64,000 nt of DNA from Phycisphaerae bacterium RAS1 (GTDB lineage Bacteria; Planctomycetota; Phycisphaerae; UBA1845; Fen-1342). The position numbers and the translations under genes are program-made. Below are positions 16,101 through 23,499 of this stretch, piece after piece. Where the stretch lies: contig SMLU01000001.1 in assembly GCA_007859745.1 (NCBI GenBank), positions 2,418,001 to 2,482,000 on the forward strand, in the 5' to 3' direction. The first letter of the stretch is position 1; each line of letters begins with the position of its first letter. The notes below the pieces were generated by a model. It ran no database searches. It was not told the DNA's origin and saw only the letters and a program-made list of their open reading frames with translations.

Positions 16101-17222
16101 TCAACACCCATTGCAACCCCTGAAACCAACTTTTTCGGCAATCTTTTCTTCCGTAACCGGTTTCAGGACCCCGTTTTCGGTCAAAATCCCCGTGATCAGG
16201 GCCGCCGGAGTCACGTCAAACGCCGGATTCAGGCACTTCACTCCCGCCGGAACCGTCCGCACGCCGAACCCCTCCGACACCTCCTGGGCGTTTCTTTGCT
16301 CGATCGGAATTCCCTGCCCGTCGGCCAGCGCCAGATCAAACGTGCTCGTCGGCGCGGCGACATAGAAAGGTATCTTGTGATGCCGCGCCGCCAGCGCCAG
16401 ACCATACGTCCCGATCTTGTTGGCCGTGTCCCCGTTCGCCGCGATCCGATCGGCCCCGACGATGACCAATTGCACGGCGCCGCTGCGCATGAGCTGCGCT
16501 GCCGCGTTGTCGCACAGCACCGTCACATCCAACCCCGCCGCCGCCAACTCGTACGCCGTCAGCCGCGCCCCCTGGAGCAGCGGGCGCGTCTCATCCGCGT
16601 AGATCCGGAATCGCCTGCCGCGCTCGTGGGCCACGTAGAGCGGCGCCAGCGCCGTTCCCCAGGCGACGGTCGCCAGCGCGCCGGCGTTGCAGTGCGTCAG
16701 CACGCCGCCTCCATCCGGAATGAGGCCCGCCCCGAGTTCGCCGATCCGCCGGCAGGCCGCCGCGTCTTCTTCAGCCATGCGGTCGGCTTCGGCCAGCAGG
16801 TGCTCCCAAGCCTCCGAAGCCGTGCGAGCCTCATGGGCCGCTTGCCTGGCGCGGCGGAGCATGCGGTCCAGCGCCCACGCCAGGTTGACGGCCGTCGGCC
16901 GCGCTGCTCGCAAAAACCCGGCCACCGATTCGACGCTCGCCACCCAGTCGGACAGCGTCGCGGCACGTACCGTCCCAGCGCCCAGGCACAAGCCATAGGC
17001 CGCTGCCACGCCGATCGCCGGCGCCCCGCGCACCCTCAGCATGCGGATGGCCTCGTGGACCTGCTCGGCCGTTCGACAGTCCAGATAGACGGTTCGCAGG
17101 GGGAGCTCCGTCTGATCCAGCAGACGCAAGCAGCCGGCGGGCCCGCCGTCCCATCGTAGCGTGGCGGGAAGACCCGCCAGCGATGGCGCAGGAGACGCGC
17201 TGAGTGTCCCGACCGAGGGCAT
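16101..17222 (-). CDS. mtnA: S-methyl-5-thioribose-1-phosphate isomerase
   Basis: Methionine-salvage enzyme converting methylthioribose-1-phosphate to methylthioribulose-1-phosphate in the cytoplasm. It has 373 aa from ATG 17222 (MPSVGTLSASP); the frame extends to 17306, but that part is low-complexity intergenic DNA. Family marks are RVRGAPAIGVAAAYGL near residue 65, the catalytic Cys in LTHCNAGALATVAWGTAL, and the catalytic Asp in VGADRIAANGDTANKIGTY. The gene could be co-transcribed with the MazG-like gene 104 nt upstream. No other salvage genes are nearby. Confidence 0.93.
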   Translation of the reverse strand: MPSVGTLSASPAPSLAGLPATLRWDGGPAGCLRLLDQTELPLRTVYLDCRTAEQVHEAIRMLRVRGAPAIGVAAAYGLCLGAGTVRAATLSDWVASVESVAGFLRAARPTAVNLAWALDRMLRRARQAAHEARTASEAWEHLLAEADRMAEEDAAACRRIGELGAGLIPDGGGVLTHCNAGALATVAWGTALAPLYVAHERGRRFRIYADETRPLLQGARLTAYELAAAGLDVTVLCDNAAAQLMRSGAVQLVIVGADRIAANGDTANKIGTYGLALAARHHKIPFYVAAPTSTFDLALADGQGIPIEQRNAQEVSEGFGVRTVPAGVKCLNPAFDVTPAALITGILTENGVLKPVTEEKIAEKVGFRGCNGC

Positions 17223-17325
17223 ACGGGGGTTGTACACGATCAGGGAAGAAGGGAACAGGGAACAGGGAACGGGTGTTGTCCGGCGCGGTCCCCTGCTCCT
17301 GCGCATGTGCCCCGTCCCCCGCCGG

Positions 17326-17619
17326 TCACGTCATCTTCGATGTGCACGTGCAGACCATCTCGCCGCAGCCGGGGCAGCCGCCGGTGAACTTGACGATCGC
17401 CTTCTGGAGATCGATTCCCTCGACATTCGCCAGCGTGGCGAGCCAGGCGAACACGTCGGCGAACTCGCCCGCGATGTTCTCCGTTTCCTTCCGCGCGATG
17501 GCCCGCGCCAGCTCGCCCACTTCCTCGACAAACCAGACAAACGTCTTGGCCGAGCCGCGCTGCCGGTCGCGCTCCGAGTACATCTCGTCGATCAGCTTCT
17601 GAAATTCTCGAATCTGCAT
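17326..17619 (-). CDS. MazG-like nucleotide pyrophosphohydrolase with C-terminal Cys cluster
   Basis: 97 aa from ATG 17619 (MQIREFQKLIDEMY). The all-alpha NTP-PPase core shows the metal-binding EEVGELARAI and EFADVFAWL pairs (E-x-x-E and E-x-x-D), so it probably hydrolyses (d)NTPs to monophosphates. The last 17 residues, GGCPGCGEMVCTCTSKMT, carry four Cys in a C-x2-C-x5-C-x-C pattern that is not part of the minimal MazG fold and suggests a zinc site or an oligomer contact. Substrate unknown. Confidence 0.83.
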   Translation of the reverse strand: MQIREFQKLIDEMYSERDRQRGSAKTFVWFVEEVGELARAIARKETENIAGEFADVFAWLATLANVEGIDLQKAIVKFTGGCPGCGEMVCTCTSKMT

Positions 17620-17727
17620 GCGGCGCACAGTAGCGACGAATCCGCACGGCGTGAAGCGCCCGGCGGCGTCACGCTCCATCGGGGCGCGGCCAGCATTTTC
17701 GCCGGCGCCGCCGGTAGGGCCGCTTTT

Positions 17728-17824
17728 CCGAACCCGCCGCGCCAAGCGGAGGGGTGACGTCCCCGTCCTATTTGGCGCCGCTCGCTGGCGATCGCCACCC
17801 CGCCGCTTGGCGCGGCGGGTTCGG
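17728..17824. repeat. 97-bp bipartite palindromic element, family A copy 3
   Basis: CCGAACCCGCCGCGCCAAGC arm, core GGCGCCGCTCGCTGGCG and inverse arm. Exactly 97 bp, as in copies 1, 5 and 6. Located between the MazG-like gene and the secreted protein at 17884. Confidence 0.9.
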
Positions 17825-17883
17825 ACAGATTAGCCCGCGGTGGGTTCGGGCAGACATGCCCCCCGAGCGGGCAAAATCTCTGG

Positions 17884-18933
17884 TCACACCCCTCCAACGC
17901 CACGCCGCTTCATGACGATCACCGCCGCAATGCCGATCGCCGCCGCAATCACTCCAGCCCCCCAGGGCGACGTTGCCGGCACGCCTGGCGGGGACAGGTC
18001 CGTCAGCGGGACGGGATCGGAGGGCGACGGGATCGTGTCGTCGCCGATCAAGATCTGCAACGTATCCATGGCCGCGCCGCCGCGGCCGGGCATGCTGGCG
18101 ATCAGCGTGATATCATCGGTGGCACCGAGCGGCGCTCCGGCCGGCACCTCGACGTCGATCGGAACGTAGACGGACGTCAGCGGCGGAATGACGATGTCTT
18201 CAACCGGGGTGAGGATGTTCCAAGGCTGCGACGAGCCCAATTGCATGCTGACGGTGCGCGGCAGCTCGGGGTCCAGATTGGCCACGGCGAAGACCGTCGT
18301 CACCACTCGCGGAACCGGTTCGTAGGGCACGATCGTGACGCCGTTTCCGAGCACGTCCGGGAGTTGGGCGGCCTTGATGCAGCGCAGAAAATAGCCGATC
18401 TCGCGCGCCTCGCGCAAACCGCCGATGCCGCCGTCGCAGCGCCGCGACACGACTTCCAGCACGAGCGTGAGGTAGCGCCAACCTGGGCATACCACGCTGG
18501 TCGCTGGGAAGTGAATGGTGAATTCGAGCGGGCAGCCCTTGCTCGGAAATGAAACCGCTCCGGTGAAATAGGTGCCTGGCGGGCGATCGTGATTCACATA
18601 GATGGTCTCGATCCACATCCCCGAGCCCCACGGATAGGCCTCGATATCGACCCAAAGATCGGTGAAATAGCAGGGCGGGCCGGGCAGCCGGGCGTCGTCG
18701 CCGTCGTCATCGTTCGCTGCTCCCGACGGGCATGCCTGGATCAGCGGGAAAATGAAGTTCCGCGGCCAGGGCCGCCCGTTCGGGTAACCGCGCGCCCGCA
18801 CGGCGTACAGCGGCCGCCCGCCCCAGAGGCAGTTGCACGACCGGTCTTCCGGGGCGGCGGGGAGAGCGGGAACGATGCCGCCGGCCAGGACCGACGCGAA
18901 AACGCAGGACCGCACGATCGTTCGGGTGGACAT
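17884..18933 (-). CDS. secreted protein with C-terminal membrane anchor, unknown function
   Basis: 349 aa. Signal peptide MSTRTIVRSCVFASVLAGGI ends near PAAPED. The ectodomain has several Cys (CNCLWGG, PPCYF, KGCPLEF, VVCPGW) that could form disulfides. A second half (about residues 205-290, MQLGSSQPWNILTPVEDIVI onward) looks like an Ig-like NEW3-type fold. It ends with SPWGAGVIAAAIGIAAVIVM and KRRGVGGV: a transmembrane stretch plus basic tail, the layout of a sorting/anchor signal but without a clear PEP or LPxTG motif. No function assigned. Confidence 0.72.
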   Translation of the reverse strand: MSTRTIVRSCVFASVLAGGIVPALPAAPEDRSCNCLWGGRPLYAVRARGYPNGRPWPRNFIFPLIQACPSGAANDDDGDDARLPGPPCYFTDLWVDIEAYPWGSGMWIETIYVNHDRPPGTYFTGAVSFPSKGCPLEFTIHFPATSVVCPGWRYLTLVLEVVSRRCDGGIGGLREAREIGYFLRCIKAAQLPDVLGNGVTIVPYEPVPRVVTTVFAVANLDPELPRTVSMQLGSSQPWNILTPVEDIVIPPLTSVYVPIDVEVPAGAPLGATDDITLIASMPGRGGAAMDTLQILIGDDTIPSPSDPVPLTDLSPPGVPATSPWGAGVIAAAIGIAAVIVMKRRGVGGV

Positions 18934-19070
18934 CTCGCCTCCTGCCCGGCGCGAGACGTGCCGGGGCGCTGGCCAAGGGATCTCTGAACGTGAACTCTAT
19001 CTGGATGACGCTAGAGCGGTGAGGACGGCTGAAAGACGGTACCGGCCAAGTTCGGGTGCCATGCATGGCA

Positions 19071-19142
19071 CCCATGGGTCGGGCTCGGACGGGCCGCGCA
19101 GCGGACCCTACGGGCTCGGACGGTCCGCACAGCGGACCCTAC
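19071..19142. repeat. tandem hairpin repeat, family G
   Basis: Two tandem copies of a 33-bp unit, GGCTCGGACGGKCCGCRCAG followed by CGGACCCTACG, each with a CGG(T/G)CCGC..GCGGACC hairpin. Located upstream of the MFS gene. Confidence 0.7.
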
Positions 19143-19162
19143 GGGCCTAAGCCACCCGGGCG

Positions 19163-19183
19163 GTATACTGCATGCAAGTATAC
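19163..19183. promoter_or_regulatory. inverted repeat overlapping the MFS gene start (possible operator)
   Basis: GTATACT and AGTATAC are separated by seven bases that contain the ATG at 19172. TATACT at 19164-19169 also resembles a -10 box. A protein bound here would block transcription or initiation. Confidence 0.35.
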
Positions 19184-20428
19184 ACTCTCCGAATGCCCGA
19201 TCTTCACGCCGCAGCGCGCCAGAAGCGCGACCTGCGCGCCATTTACTACGACGGCGGCTTCTGGGCGCTGATGGTCGGCATCGGCGAGTCCTACCTGGCC
19301 CCGTTCGCGTTGGCCGCCGGCGTCGGGCAAGTCGCCGCCGGACTCACGTCCACCTTCCCGATGTTGATCGGGGCGACTCTTCAGCTTGCGGCCCCGACCG
19401 CTCTGCGCCTGATCCACTCGCATCGCCGCTGGGTTGTGCTGAGCGCCGGGTTGCAGGCCTCGGCCTTCCTGCCGCTGATCGCCGGCGCACTGGCCGGCGG
19501 CATCCCGCTCTGGGGGCTGTACGCGGCGGTCGCCGTTTACTTCGGCATGGGCATGGCGACCGGGCCGGCGTGGACGACATGGGTATCGCGGATCGTCCCG
19601 GTCGAGCTGCGGACGCGTTTCTTCTCCCTTCGCCAGCGGCTGACGCAGGTGGCACTGCTCATCGGGTTTATCGCCGGCGGAACGGCGCTGGAAATCGCCT
19701 CGCAGTGCGGCGTGCACCTGGCCGCGTTCGCAGGACTTTTCGCCATCGCGGCCCTGAGTCGCGGCGTCTCCGCCGGTCTGCTCGCCAGCCAGAGCGACGT
19801 GCCCATTCCGTTGGCGGCGCAGCGGCGCGTCGGGTGGGGCGAATTGGCGCGGCGGCTGCGCGGCGGAAGCGATGCGCGGCTGCTGCTCTACATGTTCGCG
19901 GCCCAGGGGGCGTCGCAATTCTCGGGGCCGTTCTTCACGCCCTACATGCTCAAGCAGCTTGAGCTGCCCTACTGGCAGTATGCCGTGCTGATGGCGTCGC
20001 TGTATCTCGCCAAGGTGCTGGTGCTGACGCCGCTGGGGCGCATGGCGCAGCGCTTCGGCACGATCACGCTGCTGCGGATCGCGGGTTTCGGGATGATCCC
20101 GGCCGGGGCGCTATGGACGCTCTCGGACTCGGTCGAATACCTGGTGGTCTTGCAGCTGTTTTCCGGCGTGACGTGGGCGGCGTATGAACTGGCGACCTTT
20201 CTGCTCTTTTTTGAGTCGATCCGCGACGAAGAGCGCACCAGCGTGCTGACGTCATACAACCTGCTGCACGCACTGGCGATCGCGGGCGGGTCGCTGCTGG
20301 GCGGACTGATGCTGGCGACGCTGGGCAAAGACAAGGCGGCGTATCACACCGTGTTTGTCATGTCGTCGCTGCTGCGCGTGGCGACGGTCTTTCTGCTGCT
20401 CCGCGTGAGGAGGCCGGGCGCGAAGTGA
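19172..20428 (+). CDS. MFS transporter
   Basis: 418-aa major facilitator superfamily membrane protein with about 12 hydrophobic helices and a central loop near residues 205-225. ATG 19172 or ATG 19193 (MPDLHAAARQKRDLRA) could be the start; neither has a good ribosome site. The loop between helices 2 and 3 lacks a clean GxxxDRxGRR signature, while RFGTITLLRIAGFG in the second half fits the family. Substrate cannot be inferred. The gene ends beside a repeat-rich 420-bp gap. A 7+7 palindrome covers its start. Confidence 0.82.
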   Translation: MQVYTLRMPDLHAAARQKRDLRAIYYDGGFWALMVGIGESYLAPFALAAGVGQVAAGLTSTFPMLIGATLQLAAPTALRLIHSHRRWVVLSAGLQASAFLPLIAGALAGGIPLWGLYAAVAVYFGMGMATGPAWTTWVSRIVPVELRTRFFSLRQRLTQVALLIGFIAGGTALEIASQCGVHLAAFAGLFAIAALSRGVSAGLLASQSDVPIPLAAQRRVGWGELARRLRGGSDARLLLYMFAAQGASQFSGPFFTPYMLKQLELPYWQYAVLMASLYLAKVLVLTPLGRMAQRFGTITLLRIAGFGMIPAGALWTLSDSVEYLVVLQLFSGVTWAAYELATFLLFFESIRDEERTSVLTSYNLLHALAIAGGSLLGGLMLATLGKDKAAYHTVFVMSSLLRVATVFLLLRVRRPGAK

Positions 20429-20847
20429 GAAGTCAGAAGTCGGAAGTCAGAAGTCAGAATCAAAACGCGAGGCGCAAGCGAGCGCGTCTGTCGCGTGCCA
20501 TGGGTGGATTGGCTGCGGCCTCTGGCAGCCATGCGCTTCGCCGAACCCGTCCTTCAGACGATGCAAACCGCCATGCTCGCCAGAGGCTGCGAGCATGCCA
20601 CACGCCGATGTCCCGATCGATGTGGCGACGCGTCCCGCGTTTCGTGCGGCGTCGGTCGCTTCTCCACGTGCACCGGCACACGTAGCGTCGATTGCAAGAT
20701 TAGCTGCGCCGTCCCGCCATCGCTCGTCCAACGGCGCACGGGTTGTGACCCCGTGCAGACAATCACCGGTTGGAAACCGGCGCCACAGTTGAGCAGCCGT
20801 GCTGGTGCCAGAATTCCCTCTCGCACCAGCAGCCCAACCCGCGCTAA
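20429..20847. other. repeat-rich gene-free region left of IS1380
   Basis: 420 bp without a supportable gene. It opens with a tandem AGAAGTC(A/G)GAAGTC run (20426-20455), continues with diverged palindromes around GCCTCTGGCAGCCATGC and GCATG..GCC, and ends with family E copy 1 (20736-20832). Confidence 0.6.
20736..20832. repeat. composite hairpin repeat, family E copy 1
   Basis: Three small palindromes in a row: GCACGGGTTGTGACCCCGTGC, CACCGGTTGGAAACCGG and GCTGGTGC..GCACCAGC. The same series occurs at 23223-23366. Confidence 0.75.
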
Positions 20848-22444
20848 CCCGGATATTTCATCAGTTCGTTGCTGCGTTGAAATAGACATGGCCTCGAAGC
20901 CTTGTAAACTGGGGACTTGCTAGAGGTTCGCCAGTGTTCAGGCAAGGAGGCCACGTGTGACAGAGTGTAACGGCCAGGGGTTGCTGTTTTCCAGTCTGGG
21001 GCGGCAGAAGATTGTGGGCGATTTTGCGGGTGGGCGGCTCACGACGGATGCGGGCGGGTTGCTGCTGCGGGAAGTGGATCGGCGTGTGGGCCTGGTCGAG
21101 GCGCTGGCCGGGTGTCTGACTGATCCGCGTGATCCGGCGAAGATTGTGCATGCGCAGCGGACGATGTTGGCGCAGCGGATTTTCGGCATCGCGCTGGGCT
21201 ACGAAGATCTGAACGATCACGCCACGCTGCGCAGCGATCCGCTGTTTGCGGTTCTGGCCGAGCAGACGCCTGACGCCGCGGCGCCGCTGGCCAGCGCGCC
21301 GACGCTGTGCCGGCTGGAGAATCGCGTCGATCGCAAAGCGCTGGGGCGTCTGGCGGCGGCGCTGGTCGGGCAGTTCATCGCGTCGTATGACGCGCCCCCG
21401 GCGGAACTGGTGCTGGACTTCGACGCCACGCACGACCCGCTGCATGGCAAACAGGACGGCCGCTTCTTTCACGGCTTTTACGACTGCTACTGCTTTTTGC
21501 CGCTGTACGTGTTCTGCGGCGATCGGCTGCTGGTCAGCTATCTGCGGCCCAGCAACATCGATGCGGCTCTGCACAGCGCCGCGATTCTCAAGCTGCTGGT
21601 GACGCGGCTGCGGCAGGTCTGGCCGGCGGTGCGGATCATCGTGCGCGGCGATTCGGGCTTCTGCCGCTGGCGGCTGATGCGCTGGTGCGACCGGCACGAC
21701 GTGCAGTACGTGCTGGGCCTGGCGCGCAACAAAACGCTCGAAAAACAGGTCGCACCGTGGATGGCGGCGGCCCAGGCACAATTCGAGGCCGCGAATCAGA
21801 AGGTGCGCAACTTCCACGAATTCGAGTACGCCGCGCAGACCTGGGATCGCGCGCGGCGCGTGATCGTGAAGGCCGAACATCTGCCGCAAGGCCCGAACGT
21901 CCGCTTCGTGGTCACCAACCTCATCGATCGCCGTCCGCAGCAGATCTACGACGACCTCTACACGCAGCGCGGCGAGATGGAGAATCGCATCAAGGAGCAG
22001 CAGCTCATGCTGTTCGCCGACCGAACCAGCTGCCACGCGTTCATCGCCAATCAATTCCGGCTGCTGCTGTCGAGCGCCGCCTACGTGCTGGTCGAGCACC
22101 TGCGCCGCACCGCGCTGCTCGACACCGAACTGGCGCAGGCCCAGACCGACACCATCCGGCTCAGGCTCTTCAAGGTCGCCGCGCGGATCGTCACCAGCGT
22201 TCGGCGAGTCGTGCTGCACCTGTCGAGCGCCTATCCCCTGCACGAACTATTCGCCCGCATCCTCGCCCGCCTACGCACCGGCCCGCCCCGGCGACCCGCC
22301 CCGGCGTAGCCCCCAACAGCCCGAATCGCGACCGGGGGTAAGGGGGCGCTGCGCGCCAAAACCGCTCAAACCACACAAACAACCCACGCCAACCCGAACG
22401 CACAGCAACCGGCAGCCCAAGCGACAACTGATGAAATATGCGGG
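20848..22444. mobile_element. complete IS1380-family insertion sequence
   Basis: 1597 bp with terminal inverted repeats CCCGGATATTTCATCAGTT (left) and CCCGCATATTTCATCAGTT (right, read on the minus strand). They are flanked by the 4-bp direct repeat CTAA (20844-20847 and 22445-22448), the duplication size known for IS1380. One intact transposase. Confidence 0.93.
20957..22309 (+). CDS. IS1380-family transposase
   Basis: 450-aa DDE transposase starting at GTG 20957, with AAGGAGG eight bases upstream. The conserved start (GGRLTTDAGGLLLREVD) and the core are visible: Asp in LVLDFDATHDPLHG, Asp in IIVRGDSGFCRW and Glu in YTQRGEMENRIKEQQ. HAFIANQFRLLLSSAAYVL in the C-terminal part is typical. The frame is intact between intact terminal repeats, so the element may be mobile. 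A large reverse-strand ORF over it is a shadow. Confidence 0.94.
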   Translation: MTECNGQGLLFSSLGRQKIVGDFAGGRLTTDAGGLLLREVDRRVGLVEALAGCLTDPRDPAKIVHAQRTMLAQRIFGIALGYEDLNDHATLRSDPLFAVLAEQTPDAAAPLASAPTLCRLENRVDRKALGRLAAALVGQFIASYDAPPAELVLDFDATHDPLHGKQDGRFFHGFYDCYCFLPLYVFCGDRLLVSYLRPSNIDAALHSAAILKLLVTRLRQVWPAVRIIVRGDSGFCRWRLMRWCDRHDVQYVLGLARNKTLEKQVAPWMAAAQAQFEAANQKVRNFHEFEYAAQTWDRARRVIVKAEHLPQGPNVRFVVTNLIDRRPQQIYDDLYTQRGEMENRIKEQQLMLFADRTSCHAFIANQFRLLLSSAAYVLVEHLRRTALLDTELAQAQTDTIRLRLFKVAARIVTSVRRVVLHLSSAYPLHELFARILARLRTGPPRRPAPA

Positions 22445-23173
22445 CTAACCGCTCGGATGCCCGAGGACATAGATCGTCCACGGCGCCGTGGTCGTCTCGC
22501 TGATCCAATCATGCGGCTCGCCCGCGCGGCCCAGCGGCCGGTGCGTTTCGTGCACCAGCAACTCCGCTTCCGCGTACACGTCGCGATACGCGTCGTCCGG
22601 CCACAGGATGTCCACGGCGGGCCGGCGGTCTTCCAGGGCCGTCACGATGATCCGCACCGGTTCCCCGCAGCGCGCCCGGCGGTTCTCCGGAAAGTCCTTC
22701 GTGCTGAACGATGCCCATTCATGCAGGTAAATCTCCGGCGCGGAAACGAGGTTGACGATGCGGCCGCCCGGCCGCGGCAACCGCCGCAATGCGCGAAACA
22801 GCGCGACCTTCTTCTCGCGCGTCGGCACATTGTCGAATGTGAACGCCGACAGGATCAGATCGAAACACGCCTCCGGGAAATTCGGCAGCTCGCCATCCGG
22901 GACGACGCGGTAGTCGCCGGCCGCGTCGCTCGCCTGCGCCCGCCGGATCATCTCGGCGGCGATGTCCACGCCGACCGCCTGAAAGCCCTGCTGCACGAGA
23001 AAGCGCGTCGAGCGCCCCGTCCCGCAGCCGAAGTCCAGCGCGTGGCGGCCACGCACATGCCGCGCGAACAGCGCGGGGAGGTCGCGAAACGCGAGGTAGT
23101 AGGTCCCGGGAAACTCCAGCTTCGCGTAGGCGGCGGCGTAGGCGTCGTCTTCGTAGCAATTCCGGAAGTCCAT
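22445..23173 (-). CDS. class I SAM-dependent methyltransferase
   Basis: 242 aa from ATG 23173, with GAGGTG five bases upstream. The Rossmann SAM-binding motif I is HALDFGCGTGRSTRFL, followed by GVDIAAEMIRRA and LILSAFTFDNVP (motif IV region) and LPRPGGRIVNLV. Substrate unknown; the fold resembles small-molecule methyltransferases. The stop codon TAG lies exactly in the CTAA duplicated by the IS1380 insertion, so the coding sequence stayed complete while its downstream DNA was displaced by 1.6 kb. Confidence 0.88.
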   Translation of the reverse strand: MDFRNCYEDDAYAAAYAKLEFPGTYYLAFRDLPALFARHVRGRHALDFGCGTGRSTRFLVQQGFQAVGVDIAAEMIRRAQASDAAGDYRVVPDGELPNFPEACFDLILSAFTFDNVPTREKKVALFRALRRLPRPGGRIVNLVSAPEIYLHEWASFSTKDFPENRRARCGEPVRIIVTALEDRRPAVDILWPDDAYRDVYAEAELLVHETHRPLGRAGEPHDWISETTTAPWTIYVLGHPSG

Positions 23174-23222
23174 CCTGTCACCTCGCAGCACGCGCCGACG
23201 CGGCGTCCGGCACCCCCAAGAC

Positions 23223-23366
23223 GCACGGGTTGAAAACCCGTGCAAACACTCACCGGTTGGAAACCGGTGCCACAAGCACTCCGACGAGCGTGGTGCGAGA
23301 TAGGAATCTCGCACCAGCACAAAATCTCGCACCAGCACAAAATCTCGCACCAGCACAACACAAGCG
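23223..23366. repeat. composite hairpin repeat, family E copy 2, with an 18-bp tandem tail
   Basis: GCACGGGTTGAAAACCCGTGC, CACCGGTTGGAAACCGGTG and TGGTGCGAGATAGGAATCTC in series, then three tandem copies of an 18-bp unit (TCTCGCACCAGCACAAAA) at about 23308-23361. The tail unit is one arm of the last palindrome, amplified. Confidence 0.8.
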
Positions 23367-23390
23367 CGGGGCGGGCGATGGAAGGCCGCA

Positions 23391-23430
23391 AGTCAAAAGA
23401 GAAACGGCGCCCCGGGGTCCGGGGCGCCGT
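23391..23430 (-). terminator. rho-independent terminator of the large secreted-protein gene
   Basis: A perfect 12-bp stem ACGGCGCCCCGG/CCGGGGCGCCGT with a 3-nt loop. On the minus strand it is followed by TTTCTCTTTTG. It lies 70 nt after the stop at 23500. Confidence 0.75.
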
Positions 23431-23499
23431 CGATTGCATTCACATCAATCCGCTGGCCGCAGACCGGCGATGCTGTGCATCACCGGGCGACGGCGTGCG

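Noticed and set aside
20861-22243. Minus-strand ORF of 460 codons inside IS1380
   Set aside because: Antisense shadow of the DDE transposase; no protein family features.
23308-23361. Three 18-bp direct repeats resembling a tiny CRISPR array
   Set aside because: No spacers between the units and no cas genes; the unit is an amplified arm of a local palindrome.
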